This document shows positions 43,764 to 52,570 of a stretch of DNA of 64,000 nt, piece by piece. The number at the start of each line of letters is the position of its first letter. Within the stretch, counting starts at the first letter, position 1. The stretch lies in the NCBI RefSeq assembly GCF_900107975.1, contig NZ_FNVF01000018.1, forward strand, positions 9,759-73,758. The letters run 5' to 3'. This stretch comes from Paenibacillus sp. UNC499MF. Its GTDB lineage: Bacteria > Bacillota > Bacilli > Paenibacillales > NBRC-103111. The notes below the pieces were generated by a model, which had not been told where the DNA came from, ran no database searches, and worked only from the letters and a program-made list of their open reading frames with translations. Position numbers and translations under genes: made by a program.

Positions 43764-44369
43764 ATGTACCAAGGAAAACTCCGTAAAATGACGCTCTTCC
43801 TGTTAGTCTCCTACACCGCATTGACTCTTTATTTCTTATATATCGGATTTGACCGGAGTTCCCGTCTCGCCAACCGGGCCATGCGCTACAATTTAAATCC
43901 GCAGGGAATTCCGCTGCATTTTCCGATGGGGCGGGATTTTCAGAGCTGGATTTTCGAATTCGGCAACTTTGCCGCTTTTATTCCTTTCGGTTTGCTTATT
44001 CCGCTTTTGTTCCGCAGTAAATTTATTCCGTTTATCGGGTGCTTCCTGGTGTCGATCACGTTTCTTGAAACGATGCAAATGCTGACACGCTTGGGTTCTT
44101 TCGATATTAACGACATCGTGATCAATACGCTGGGAGCCGCCGTAGGTTATGGAGCGCAGCGCTTAGTCCCGGGCAGCCGGGACAATTTGCGGGGCATCGT
44201 CCGGCTTGCCGTGATGACGATTATCCTGTCGGCCGGGACGGTTGCCGCTGTCGGCGGGATGAACGATTCCCTGGAAAAAGGGAGCCGCAGTTACCTGTTT
44301 ACGCCCAAGGAGCTTCCGCCGCACAGTATAGTGCTGCATAACGAGGTACAGCGGCAGAGGGCGGACTAA
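43764..44369 (+). CDS. VanZ-family membrane protein
   Basis: 201 residues with hydrophobic segments at about 10-28, 66-88, 95-112 and 147-166. The VanZ-like core includes ESWI-type polar turns here as FNLNPQGIPLHF followed by GNFAAFIPFGLLIPLLF and FLETMQMLTRLGSFDINDIV (cut), the last being the most recognisable family motif. The original VanZ raises teicoplanin resistance by an unknown route; most genomic members have no known role. AAAGGA precedes the ATG. The gene stands alone and no resistance genes adjoin it. Confidence 0.85.
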   Translation: MYQGKLRKMTLFLLVSYTALTLYFLYIGFDRSSRLANRAMRYNLNPQGIPLHFPMGRDFQSWIFEFGNFAAFIPFGLLIPLLFRSKFIPFIGCFLVSITFLETMQMLTRLGSFDINDIVINTLGAAVGYGAQRLVPGSRDNLRGIVRLAVMTIILSAGTVAAVGGMNDSLEKGSRSYLFTPKELPPHSIVLHNEVQRQRAD

Positions 44370-44379
44370 GCTGCTGAGG

Positions 44380-44514
44380 ATGCCGGTACCGGCGTTCTAT
44401 AACCATCCGCAAACCATCGATGGTCTGATCCGGCATCTCGTTGTCCGGACGATTGATCAGTTGGGCGTATCCTTGCCGTCGGCCAAACGATGGGAGGGCA
44501 TGAAAGAAGCTTGA
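44380..44514 (+). pseudogene. Remnant of a UbiX/BsdB-type flavin prenyltransferase (C-terminal end)
   Basis: A 44-residue frame starting MPVPAFYNHPQTIDGLI and ending SAKRWEGMKEA matches the C-terminal end of UbiX-type proteins, whose MPPxPAFYxxP motif is diagnostic. No matching N-terminal part lies upstream, where the VanZ gene ends 11 bases before. It is therefore the tail left by a deletion and not a functional gene. Confidence 0.75.
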
Positions 44515-44595
44515 CCGATATTGAATCAACCTCTCCCTTGACGTATAGTTGAATTAACTTACAGACTTAACCATTCCAAGGGAGGAAGCGGAAGT

Positions 44596-45177
44596 ATGAG
44601 CGAGAAAGCCCCTGAGCCGGTTCTTTGTTTTGAAGATCAAGCGGCGTTTGAAAGTTGGCTCGAAAGCAATCACGGAACATCGACCGGAATTTTTTTACAA
44701 ATCGCGAAAAAAAACGCCCGCCTTGTTACGGTTTCTTATCAGGAAGCTCTCGAAATCGCGCTCTGTTACGGATGGATCGACAGCCACAAGAAAAAGCTGG
44801 ACGACGAGTCGTGGATTCAGCGGTTTACACCGCGCGGCGCGAGGAGCATCTGGTCCAAGGTGAATAAAGATAAAGCGGAGCAGCTGATCGCGGATGCGAG
44901 AATGAAGCCTCCGGGTCTCGAAGCCATCGAGGCCGCCAAGCGCAGCGGTCAATGGGACAAGGCGTACGAACCGCAAAGCAGCGGCAGCGTGCCGGAGGAT
45001 TTTGCCGCCCGTCTGGAGCAGAATGCCCGGGCTAAAGCGTTCTACGACACGTTAAACAAGCAGAACAAATATGCGATCCATTTCAGAATCGAGAATGTCA
45101 AAAAACAGGAAACCCGTGAAAAACGTATCCTACAGTTCATAGACATGCTTGAAAAAGGCGAAAAAATTTACCCTTGA
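44596..45177 (+). CDS. YdeI/OmpD-associated family protein
   Basis: 193 residues, the common length of this family. Recognisable parts are FESWLESNHGTSTGIFLQIAK (cut), VSYQEALEIALCYGWIDS (about 52-69), the RFTPRGARSIWSKVN region and a C-terminal helix ENVKKQETREKRILQFIDML. Members are small soluble proteins, some linked to bacteriocin or stress protection, without a defined biochemical activity. AGGGAGGAAG precedes the ATG and a good terminator follows. It is a single-gene unit. Confidence 0.88.
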   Translation: MSEKAPEPVLCFEDQAAFESWLESNHGTSTGIFLQIAKKNARLVTVSYQEALEIALCYGWIDSHKKKLDDESWIQRFTPRGARSIWSKVNKDKAEQLIADARMKPPGLEAIEAAKRSGQWDKAYEPQSSGSVPEDFAARLEQNARAKAFYDTLNKQNKYAIHFRIENVKKQETREKRILQFIDMLEKGEKIYP

Positions 45178-45212
45178 TGGGGTCGGGCGATCGGGAATAA
45201 GGGGGAAATAGG

Positions 45213-45242
45213 GTGTGCCATTCATTGGCACGCTTTTTTTTT
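45213..45242 (+). terminator. Intrinsic terminator
   Basis: GTGTGCCA pairs with TGGCACGC, five-base loop, nine T. Confidence 0.9.
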
Positions 45243-45400
45243 GCGTCTAAAATAAGAACTTCTCGAAGTTTGACAACCGGATAAACGTATGGCGAGGCAA
45301 AACGAAGAAGTGAAGCAGGCAGAGCTGAGGAGAGGCGTTTAAGTCCGGCGGGACAGGGCAAGCTTAACAATAATAAATAACGTAGACAGGGGGAAACCGG

Positions 45401-45491
45401 ATGTTTCATTACAGGGTGACGGCCGTTATTGATAAAAGCCGGTGACCTTCGGAAGAACCCGCAGAAGGCTGAGGAATCAGTCTTCTTTTTT
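45401..45491 (+). other. Possible 14-codon ORF followed by a terminator
   Basis: ATG at 45401 after CAGGGGGAAA opens MFHYRVTAVIDKSR and stops at 45445. A terminator follows at 45463-45491 (AGAAG-G-CTGA with TCAG-T-CTTCT, then TTTTT). It could be an independent tiny gene or an attenuator remnant. The stretch 45243-45400 shows nothing else. The next gene has its own promoter downstream of this terminator. Confidence 0.3.
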
Positions 45492-45535
45492 ATACGGATA
45501 CCGGACTTATGAGTATAAAAGAAGGGAAATCACAG

Positions 45536-45564
45536 TTGACAAAATAAGCCTTCCCCTGTAAATT
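45536..45564 (+). promoter_or_regulatory. Promoter of the NrtR-NADAR operon
   Basis: TTGACA (45536-45541), 17 bases, TAAATT (45559-45564). The AT-rich segment 45565-45600 right after it holds imperfect repeats of TAATAAC/GTTATTA and could be an operator. Confidence 0.72.
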
Positions 45565-45612
45565 GATAGTAACATAATGATAATAACAAATTATTACGAA
45601 CAGGTGGCTGAA

Positions 45613-46506
45613 ATGATGAAAAGAGACCGCAACGGGCTGACAGAGGAGCAATTTCTCGCGCAATACCGTGCGGGAGACTTTGTGCGGCCGTCAGTGGCAG
45701 CGGATATGGTGATTTTCACGGTGGCCGATACGGCGGAGTTCAACTACCGCAAGCTTCCGAAGAAAAAATTGCGGGTACTGCTCATTCGGCGGGGAGAGCA
45801 CCCCTTCCTCGGAAAATGGGCACTGCCGGGTGGATTCGTCCGTCCCGGGGAAACGACGGAACAGACTGCACGCAGGGAACTCCGGGAGGAGACGTCGGTG
45901 GACAACGTTTACCTGGAGCAGCTTTATCTGTTCAGTGAACCGGACCGCGATCCGCGGACATGGGTCATGAGCTGTGCTTATATGGCCTTGATCGATAGCA
46001 CCGGAGTGCGGATAAGAGGCGGGGACGATGCGGCGGAAGCCGCCTGGTTCGATGTAACCTACCGGCTTATTAACGAGGAGAAAAGGCGGGCGGGAAATGA
46101 CCGATGTTTAACGAGAAGGTACGAGCTGACGCTGACCAGGGAACGCGAAACGTTAACGGCTGTGGTCGAACACAAAAAACACAAGACCGAAACTGCCGCG
46201 GCTGTGGAATACGCCATTACCGATGGTGATGGTATAGCTTTCGACCACGCGAAAATAGTCGGCTGCGCTTTGGAGCGGCTGCGCGCTAAGCTGGAGGATA
46301 CCGATATCGCCCTTCATCTGATGCCGGATCTTTTCACGTTAACGGAGCTTCAGCAGGTTTACGAGGTTATTCTGGACAGGGAATTGCTGAAGGCGGCTTT
46401 CCGCCGAAAAGCGGCACCTCTTGTTGAAGATACCGGACAATATACCGAGCATGCCGGGCACCGGCCTTCCCGGCTGTACCGGAAAAATCAGGAGGAATTC
46501 GAATGA
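45613..46506 (+). CDS. NrtR-like regulator (NUDIX domain plus winged helix)
   Basis: 297 residues from the ATG at 45613 or 45616 after CAGGTGG; an ATG at 45577 is only 12 bases after the -10 box and has no ribosome site. Residues about 25-165 form a NUDIX domain with box GGFVRPGETTEQTARRELRE followed by ETS, and 200-290 a winged helix (DLFTLTELQQVYEVIL) with RLYRKN at the end. NrtR proteins bind ADP-ribose or related NAD products and release operators of NAD genes. Its stop overlaps the NADAR gene (ATGA), linking sensor and enzyme. Confidence 0.9.
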   Translation: MMKRDRNGLTEEQFLAQYRAGDFVRPSVAADMVIFTVADTAEFNYRKLPKKKLRVLLIRRGEHPFLGKWALPGGFVRPGETTEQTARRELREETSVDNVYLEQLYLFSEPDRDPRTWVMSCAYMALIDSTGVRIRGGDDAAEAAWFDVTYRLINEEKRRAGNDRCLTRRYELTLTRERETLTAVVEHKKHKTETAAAVEYAITDGDGIAFDHAKIVGCALERLRAKLEDTDIALHLMPDLFTLTELQQVYEVILDRELLKAAFRRKAAPLVEDTGQYTEHAGHRPSRLYRKNQEEFE

Positions 46507-47069
46507 CCTATACGATTGAAGGGCTTAGGAAAGCGCATCAAGCGGGGGAGAAACAAAAATTTCTTTTCTTCTGGGGACATACGCCTCCAGCCGACGGAAG
46601 TATCAATGCGAGCTGCTTCAGCCAGTGGTGGAGCTCCGGTTTTAATGTGGACGGCGAGTCTTACACCTGCACGGAGCAGTATATGATGGCCGAGAAGGCA
46701 AGGCTTTTCGGCGACGACAATATGCGTAAGGCGATAATGAACGCCAGGCATCCCAAGGAGATGAAGGCGTTCGGACGCGCGGTCGCATCTTTTGATGCGA
46801 ATGTTTGGGAAAGCCGCTGCTACGCCATCGTGAAGCAGGGGAACCTTGCCAAGTTTCGGCAAAATCCCGAGCTGTGGAGCTACATGAAATCGACGAAAAA
46901 CCGCATCCTGGTCGAAGCGAGTCCGGTTGACCGGATTTGGGGAATCGGGCTGGCAAAGGACCATCCCGATGCGGATAACCCGATGAAATGGCGGGGGAGA
47001 AACCTCTTGGGATTTGCGCTTACCGAGGTGAGGGACGCTCTTCTGCTAGAGGAAGCAAGCCTCAAGTGA
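46503..47069 (+). CDS. NADAR/YbiA-family protein
   Basis: 188 residues starting in an ATGA overlap with the regulator. YbiA/NADAR features are FFWGHTP at the start, FSQWWSSGFNVDGESYTCTEQYMMAEKA (cut; about 38-65), KEMKAFGRAV and the end WRGRNLLGFALTEVRD. The family removes or hydrolyses ADP-ribose-type N-glycosides, including ADP-ribosylated guanine in DNA in some members and reactive riboflavin intermediates in YbiA. Pairing with an ADP-ribose-sensing regulator fits a role in ADP-ribose or NAD damage metabolism. Confidence 0.92.
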   Translation: MTYTIEGLRKAHQAGEKQKFLFFWGHTPPADGSINASCFSQWWSSGFNVDGESYTCTEQYMMAEKARLFGDDNMRKAIMNARHPKEMKAFGRAVASFDANVWESRCYAIVKQGNLAKFRQNPELWSYMKSTKNRILVEASPVDRIWGIGLAKDHPDADNPMKWRGRNLLGFALTEVRDALLLEEASLK

Positions 47070-47162
47070 AGAGCGGCATGTCGCCGAAGTCCTGCTGACG
47101 CAGGCGATGAAAGTGAAAGCATGACGACAACAACATGCTCGGCAAAGTAAGGTTGCCATGGC

Positions 47163-47193
47163 AAACCCGTACCGGAAATCCGGTACGGGTTTT
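47163..47193 (+). terminator. Intrinsic terminator of the NrtR-NADAR operon
   Basis: AAACCCGTACCGG pairs with CCGGTACGGGTTT around AAAT, with TTTT after it. Confidence 0.92.
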
Positions 47194-47289
47194 AACCGTT
47201 GTTGAGGATGCGATTTCACATATCGCATAAGACAAACCGAGCCGTTCGGCGTCACATGACGGAAGCCAACTTACGTTGAGCAAGCTTTT

Positions 47290-47835
47290 TTACTGATTCA
47301 GACTGCGTAAATAATGTTCATACTCGACGCTGAATTCCAGCGCTTCCTTGAAATCGGCCGACAAGCCCGATAAGGCTTCCACAATGTCCTCTTGCCTCGT
47401 TTCGGCAAGGGCAATGATGCCCGGCTCGCGGGGAATACGAAACCGTGTATGGTCATGATAGGTGATAGTGACAATCGTACCGATAGGGCCATCATTCTCC
47501 GTATGAAGCGTACTCCACATCCACCGCTCCTGCTCGCTGTGGTCCGCCTTCCGGCCCCATTCACGGGAAATTTCGAAATTACCCGGAAGGCGGGGCTCCG
47601 GCCGAATCCCCGCTTCTTGAAGCTGACAGTGCACGGGGAGGAGGAGCAGGTTCAAGTACGTTCCGTAAGCCTGATCTCCCGCTTCCGCATAAGCTTTGAG
47701 CAGCCGATCGTTCTCTTTAGCCAAAATTTTCTGCCAATTTTCACGGATATGAGATTCGATAAAGGCTGCGACGACACCAATCTTGCTTTCCGGCTGTTTT
47801 TTCAGGTAATTGTTTAATGCTTGGGTTGTTTGCAT
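47290..47835 (-). CDS. Hypothetical protein
   Basis: 181 residues from the ATG at 47835; a longer frame to 47904 would add a cysteine-rich stretch that looks non-coding. The best ribosome site, AAGGGAG, is about 13 bases upstream, longer than usual. The sequence is soluble and partly helical: an N-terminal helix TTQALNNYLKKQPESKIGVV, then IRENWQKILAKENDRLLKAY, and a beta-rich end with TIVTITYHDHTRFRIP. I do not recognise a family. Single gene, convergent with the NADAR operon. Confidence 0.6.
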   Translation of the reverse strand: MQTTQALNNYLKKQPESKIGVVAAFIESHIRENWQKILAKENDRLLKAYAEAGDQAYGTYLNLLLLPVHCQLQEAGIRPEPRLPGNFEISREWGRKADHSEQERWMWSTLHTENDGPIGTIVTITYHDHTRFRIPREPGIIALAETRQEDIVEALSGLSADFKEALEFSVEYEHYLRSLNQ

Positions 47836-48100
47836 ATGAGGTGTAAACTCCCTTCCCACTATCCATTTTATGGAATACAACTTCATCTTACAACATGCAT
47901 GCAAATGATAAACTTATCTTCACAAAACAGGCTGTTGAAGAGGGTTTAGGCGTGAAACATTAGAAAGTGCTTTAAGCTTTACCTGAGTGTACTCTTTTGA
48001 TCTCATATAAGTTGCCATTTAAAAACATCCCCTTATAATTACGTACCAACAGTAAGTCCGTCGTTAGCTTTATTATGAGTCGGGTCCTTTTATCATTTCA

Positions 48101-48507
48101 TCACTGTTTTTTTAAGGCGATAATTTCTTCCTTAGACAGCCCAGAGGACTTAGCTATGACAGATGTATCCACCCCATGCTTGAGAAGCTCCAGAGCCATC
48201 TGGATCGCTTTCCTTTTCTAGTCGCGAGCCTCACCTTCAACCAGAGCCCCTTCAATCATAGAAGCTTTATCATGCAGATACTTTTGCCTGTCTTCATACA
48301 ATCGGCGGGCCTCAGCATCCTGACTAAGAAATTCCAATGTGTCCATTGCTTTTTTCAATACAGGCTCGTTCATCGTCAGCACCTCCCAATTGGATTTATC
48401 GACCCCTTTTAAGAACAGTAACCAATTGACTAATCCACCACTGTCCACAGGAGCATGATCGCTAAGTTTGGGCAATTCAGATGAATCATTGATGGCACTC
48501 TCTTAGT
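48101..48507 (-). pseudogene. Broken Rpn/PD-(D/E)XK nuclease-transposase family gene
   Basis: The frame gives a C-terminal piece of this family (LPKLSDHAPVDSG, MNEPVLKKAMDTLEFLSQD, MIEGALVEGEARD) up to a TAG at 48218, then continues in the same frame with KRKAIQMALELLKHGVDTSV and ends at a TGA at 48101. The last part is the usual SGLSKEEIIALKK tail. The N-terminal nuclease half is missing: in-frame stops appear just beyond 48507. Both the deletion and the internal stop make it non-functional. It marks the left edge of the accessory island. Confidence 0.8.
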
Positions 48508-48636
48508 TGTATGTCTTAGTTATAGATTAGACACATACACACGAAGCTAACATTAAGATTCCTATGTACTTGCTCCTACAGTTATAAGAAAGGATAGGCG
48601 ATATGACAACTGCAAAGTCATGGTACGATATAGTTG

Positions 48637-48659
48637 CTAACGGGCAGATTTGCTTAATC
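48637..48659 (+). repeat. 23-bp inverted repeat, left copy
   Basis: CTAACGGGCAG-N5-CTTAATC. An inverted copy with the same 18 fixed bases and the same 5-base gap lies at 52652-52674. Confidence 0.8.
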
Positions 48660-48763
48660 TAATAATTCGTAACAGACTTCATTTACATAAGAACATATGT
48701 ACGATATGATGGATTGGAATATTTGGTTATATTTAGTTACCCTTATTTGTGGAGGATGACGGC

Positions 48764-49567
48764 ATGGACAAGAGTTCTGTTCAAAGAACAAACATGATAG
48801 GCGGTGGTGAAGTTAGCGCCATCTCGATCGACGTGGATAATCGTAGTATTCATGAAACCAATAGCTTATTTTGGGATACAAAAGGAAATGATGTTTTAGG
48901 AGCAACCGCACTTCCGTTCTATGGAGCATTTGTCTCGGAAGAAAAGTGCCAGCTTTTTGGCGAAGTCTCGGGTAAAAAGATGCTAGAAATAGGCTGTGGA
49001 AGCGGCCAATCATTGCAATATCTGGGGGAACGCAAAGCATCCGAACTATGGGGGGTGGATTTATCGGAAAACCAAATCGAAAAGACAAAACAGCATTTGG
49101 CGGCGTGCGGTCTTTCAGCGACGTTAATCTGTTCACCCATGGAAGAGAAATGTGGCATACCAGAGGATTATTTTGACTTTGTTTATTCGATTTATGCCGT
49201 GGGCTGGACAACTGATCTTGAGAGGACTTTTCGCCAGATTGCTTCTTATCTAAAAAAAGACGGGGTATTTATTTTCAGCTGGTCTCACCCTATACACAAA
49301 TGTGTTGCTCCAGAACATGATAGGCTTGTATTTAAGAAATGTTATTTCGATGAATCTTGGTATTCGGTAACCCTTGGCGAAAGTACGCTAACATTATCCG
49401 ACCGCAAACTATCAACCTATGTGAATGCGTTGGCAAAAGAGGGATTTGTCATTGAGCAAATGATTGAGGAATCTGATGATGAAATTATGCAATCAAGTAA
49501 TGGAGATTTTGCAAAAAAAGCAAAGATGCTTCCTGTAACCTTTGTAATCAAGGCACGAAAACTATAA
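48764..49567 (+). CDS. Class I SAM-dependent methyltransferase
   Basis: 267 residues from the ATG at 48764, eight bases after GGAGG. Motif I is MLEIGCGSGQSLQYL (about 71-85), followed by LWGVDLSENQIEKTK and a motif IV-like DYFDFVYSIYAVGW. This is the small-molecule methyltransferase fold with SAM bound at the glycine loop; the substrate is not evident. Codon use and base composition are clearly more AT-rich than the genes left of 47 kb. It is the first gene inside the segment bounded by the 23-bp inverted repeats. Confidence 0.9.
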   Translation: MDKSSVQRTNMIGGGEVSAISIDVDNRSIHETNSLFWDTKGNDVLGATALPFYGAFVSEEKCQLFGEVSGKKMLEIGCGSGQSLQYLGERKASELWGVDLSENQIEKTKQHLAACGLSATLICSPMEEKCGIPEDYFDFVYSIYAVGWTTDLERTFRQIASYLKKDGVFIFSWSHPIHKCVAPEHDRLVFKKCYFDESWYSVTLGESTLTLSDRKLSTYVNALAKEGFVIEQMIEESDDEIMQSSNGDFAKKAKMLPVTFVIKARKL

Positions 49568-49687
49568 AATACGATAGGGAAAGTTCTATCCAAGCGAAAA
49601 CCACTTCATTATTGGAATGCCTTCTTCTTTACATGCTGATGCATATTTTATGGTCAAATTGTACTTTGTGCTTAGATACATTCAGGT

Positions 49688-49716
49688 GAGCCTTATCATA
49701 AGTGACGGCAAGTTTT
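49688..49716 (+). repeat. CATAAGTGACGGC repeat, copy R1
   Basis: GAGCCTTATCATAAGTGACGGC core, then AAGTTTT. Matches copy R2 at 20 of 22 core positions. Confidence 0.75.
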
Positions 49717-49793
49717 GAACTTGAATTACGCACTATTAACTTATATTTTTTGATAAGGGGGAAATTTGCATAGCTATCTATTTTAATATTTCA

Positions 49794-50318
49794 ATGCCTG
49801 TTATGGATTTTCTTACTGAGAGCCATAATGCAATGCTGAGTCATGGAGTTAATCTATATGCCGAAATATTTGTTAACGCACAGGGTGATCGTCAATATTC
49901 ATCTTTTGAAATTAAGAAAATCGATTTGTTCGCCAGTTATTTTAAAGACACTGCATATAACTCTTTTTTCTTTTCCTCCTATCCGGTGAAAAATATAACA
50001 CAAATAAAAGATTCTGGATATTTTTACAATACGCCAAGCACTTATTCTATTGAAGTTAATGGCGGCAGAGAAACAGATAAAAGTCGAGAACTTATACAAA
50101 TGCGTATGATATCAAAGAATCCTAACAAACAGATACAATCTTTTTATCGATCTTTTCAAAGGGACTTAAAGAAAATTTCAGGATTGCAAATGCATATCCA
50201 AAAGAAATATTTTTACTTGCCAACGGAGAAAATCATAATTCCTGCTAATCCACATTCACAGAACACAAGAGATAATTGGGAAGACTTTTGTCTTTCAAAA
50301 ACTGAGAGTGTCGAATAA
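49794..50318 (+). CDS. Hypothetical protein between repeats
   Basis: 174 residues from the ATG at 49794. The ribosome site AAGGGGG at 49755-49761 is over 30 bases away. In the same frame, an ATT at 49764 and an ATA at 49770 lie close to it, so a rare start codon and a protein longer by 8-10 residues are possible. The protein is soluble with mixed beta-alpha character (FFFSSYPVKNITQIKDSGYF; RELIQMRMISKNPNKQIQSF). I do not recognise a family. It is AT-rich like its neighbours and flanked by repeat copies R1 and R2. Confidence 0.6.
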   Translation: MPVMDFLTESHNAMLSHGVNLYAEIFVNAQGDRQYSSFEIKKIDLFASYFKDTAYNSFFFSSYPVKNITQIKDSGYFYNTPSTYSIEVNGGRETDKSRELIQMRMISKNPNKQIQSFYRSFQRDLKKISGLQMHIQKKYFYLPTEKIIIPANPHSQNTRDNWEDFCLSKTESVE

Positions 50319-50443
50319 CTTAGAAAGTAAACAAATCGTCTTTTGATATAATCCGCATAATACCTTCATTTGTGATACTGTTCAGGACAATTGTGGGAAT
50401 GATTACGATAGCTGAGGATCAAAGTGAAGGGGTCATCCATTAC

Positions 50444-50504
50444 ACTATCGGGTACGATAGTTGAACCAAGTTTCCAAAGGCCGCCAATTTAATTTGGTGG
50501 CCTT
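50444..50504. repeat. Two adjacent hairpins after the hypothetical gene
   Basis: ACTATCG-GGTA-CGATAGT (50444-50461) is a perfect 7-bp stem; AAGGCC-G-CCAA pairs with TTGG-T-GGCCTT (50477-50504). The second may terminate transcription, but it has no good T-run. The rest of the gap 50319-50615 has no coding frame. Confidence 0.55.
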
Positions 50505-50615
50505 CATGCATTACTATGTAGGCATGTCATGCCTCTCGATTGGGTATTAAAAGATTGGGCAAAACGCACAGCGGCTAAATCGTTACGCATTTTTCGCCGA
50601 TAGACCGGTTACGCT

Positions 50616-50647
50616 GAACCTTACCATAAGTGACGGCGAAATTTTTT
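50616..50647 (+). repeat. CATAAGTGACGGC repeat, copy R2
   Basis: Core GAACCTTACCATAAGTGACG followed by GCGAAATTTTTT. Upstream TTTTTCGCCG (50591-50600) can pair with CGGCGAAA, giving a long hairpin. Confidence 0.8.
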
Positions 50648-50701
50648 ATTGTATACTTTACGGCATATTCTTTTATTCATTGAAATAGGGAGGACCATGA
50701 T

Positions 50702-51358
50702 ATGGGTTCAAGAATAATGCACGTTATTATTGCTAATAGAATTGCAGAGCGTCTGTCGATGGAAGATCGAACACCGTTTTTACTCGGAAGCATTGCCCCG
50801 GATGCGGTTTCAACTAAAAACGAATCACATTTCTTTATAGGTGAACATCAGGACTATTCAAGAAGTGTGGACTACAAGGGATTTTTAAATAAGTATAGTT
50901 CACAAAGAGATAATCATTATGTACTGGGATACTATACACATTTAATTGCTGATGAAATATGGATGAAGGGTTTTTATCTTGCTTGGCTGAGAAATAGAAT
51001 GGATGCAGATAAAGAATTACATGGTTTATACCATAATGATTTCAGATTACTAAACGGAAAATTATTGGAACACTACGGTTTTAGAGATGAGCTTAGAAAG
51101 ACGCTGTATTACATTCCAACTATCATTGATTTAGAAGAGGTTATGTCCTAAGATGTCAAAAAATTTATTCCCTATGTATGGGGAGATATGGATTACGAAA
51201 AGGAAGTTGTACATCAAAACCTTAATGTTTTTACTTTTGATCAGATAGTAGGTTACATAGAAACATCAGTTGATTTAGGAGTATGGAATTTAAAACAGGC
51301 TGCCATCTTACACCGACTACACTCCGCCCGCGAATGGCCGGTTAACCCCCATCTTTAA
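50702..51358 (+). pseudogene. Zinc-dependent phospholipase C/hydrolase-like gene with internal stop
   Basis: The first 149 codons read as a good family member: MGSRIMHVIIANRIAERL, FLLGSIAPDAVS, SHFFIGEHQDYSRS, YYTHLIADEIWMKGFYL, with histidine and aspartate metal ligands. A TAA at 51149-51151 then interrupts, but the same frame continues with coherent protein (DVKKFIPYVWGDMDYEKEVV, NVFTFDQIVGYIETSVDLGV) to 51358, where the sequence becomes unlike the family. A nonsense mutation therefore appears to have truncated the gene; the 149-residue piece could still be made. GGGAGGACC precedes the ATG. Confidence 0.75.
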
Positions 51359-51444
51359 AGAGGGAGAGTTACGAAGGCAAGTCAAAATGAAAAGTCCACG
51401 ACATCTGAAATGGTTGGCCTGAAACGAACCGATATAGACAGCTC

Positions 51445-51476
51445 GAAGAACACCATAAGTGACGGCGAAATTTTTT
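51445..51476 (+). repeat. CATAAGTGACGGC repeat, copy R3
   Basis: Identical to R2 over 25 bases starting ACCATAAGTGACGGCG and ending in six T. The surrounding bases 51359-51657 show no gene. Confidence 0.8.
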
Positions 51477-51657
51477 GGTAGTGGCAAGTGCAGAAGCCTG
51501 TCCGGCAATCGGGTAACATAGCTAAATGTTACAATTACTCGGATTTGTTGGGGATCGATCCTCAGGAGATCCTCGGCATACTGACTTTTTCGTGCAGAAA
51601 ATGCAAGGTAATTATTTTGTATCTGCCATAAAATTTATCTAGAAAGGAGGGAAAACG

Positions 51658-52506
51658 ATGGATTGGTTGAACAGGATGAATAGCGCCTTGGAATATATCG
51701 AAACAAATCTAGCGGACAATATCTCATATGAAGAAATAGCGCAGAGGGCCTATTGCTCCACATATCATTTTCAACGAATGTTTCCGTTTATTACTGGAGT
51801 AACGTTATCTGAGTACATTCGACGTCGGCGGTTGACATTGGCAGCATTTGAACTGCAGACAACGAACGCAAAGGTTATTGATGTGGCTATGAAATATGGA
51901 TATGATTCGCCGGAAGCGTTTGCACGGGCGTTTAAGAATCTTCATGGGATAATGCCGATATCTGCGCGAGATAAAGGTGCTTCTCTAAAAGCCTATCCTC
52001 GAATGTCCTTTCATATTTCAATAAAAGGAGATGTCGAAATGAATTACCGCATCGAATCAAAAGGTCCTTTTGAGATGTTTGGAGCTTATGGTCTGGTCAA
52101 TTCCGATCCCCAAAAAGTATATGATGAAGTTGCTCAATTCCGTCAAAAATGTGATGTGGATGGCAGTGTTGAAGGGATGAATGGATTACTGGGACGCTTT
52201 AGTAACACCATCTTGCACGCTGCCTTATATGATCATACTGGAACATCGTTTAAATACATGGTGAGTTATTTTTTGCCAAAAGGGCTTGAAATTCCGGAGA
52301 GATTTACAAAACTTTCTGTTCCAGCATTAACGTGGGCGGTTTTCCCAGAACCTCAATGTGATTTAATAAAGTTATGGGGACGTATTTATTCTGAATGGTT
52401 TCCGACATCGGAATACGAGCAGGTTGAAGGCCCTAGCTTCGAAATGTATTATGGAACGACAGGGTATGTTACTGGGGAGATTTGGATTCCGGTGAAGAAA
52501 AAATAG
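51658..52506 (+). CDS. AraC regulator fused to a GyrI-like effector-binding domain
   Basis: 282 residues, with AAAGGAGGGAAAA upstream. Residues 5-105 carry two AraC helix-turn-helix units (ISYEEIAQRAYCSTYHFQRM and KVIDVAMKYGYDSPEAFARA), and 120-282 are a GyrI/BmrR-type ligand domain (MNYRIESKGPFEMFGAYGLV ... YYGTTGYVTGEIWIPV). This pairing is common in multidrug-sensing activators of Bacillota. No transporter target is adjacent. A terminator follows at 52571. The gene is the third unit flanked by the CATAAGTGACGGC repeats. Confidence 0.9.
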   Translation: MDWLNRMNSALEYIETNLADNISYEEIAQRAYCSTYHFQRMFPFITGVTLSEYIRRRRLTLAAFELQTTNAKVIDVAMKYGYDSPEAFARAFKNLHGIMPISARDKGASLKAYPRMSFHISIKGDVEMNYRIESKGPFEMFGAYGLVNSDPQKVYDEVAQFRQKCDVDGSVEGMNGLLGRFSNTILHAALYDHTGTSFKYMVSYFLPKGLEIPERFTKLSVPALTWAVFPEPQCDLIKLWGRIYSEWFPTSEYEQVEGPSFEMYYGTTGYVTGEIWIPVKKK

Positions 52507-52570
52507 CTTTTACTCGAGTGAATGTATTGCACTAACGAAAATGAAAGAGAACAAAGTGAATCAAAGGAAG

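Noticed and set aside
50588-50647. Repeat R2 as an integron attC site
   Set aside because: The hairpin form is suggestive, but the conserved core sites (RYYYAAC and GTTRRRY) are missing and no integrase gene is seen.
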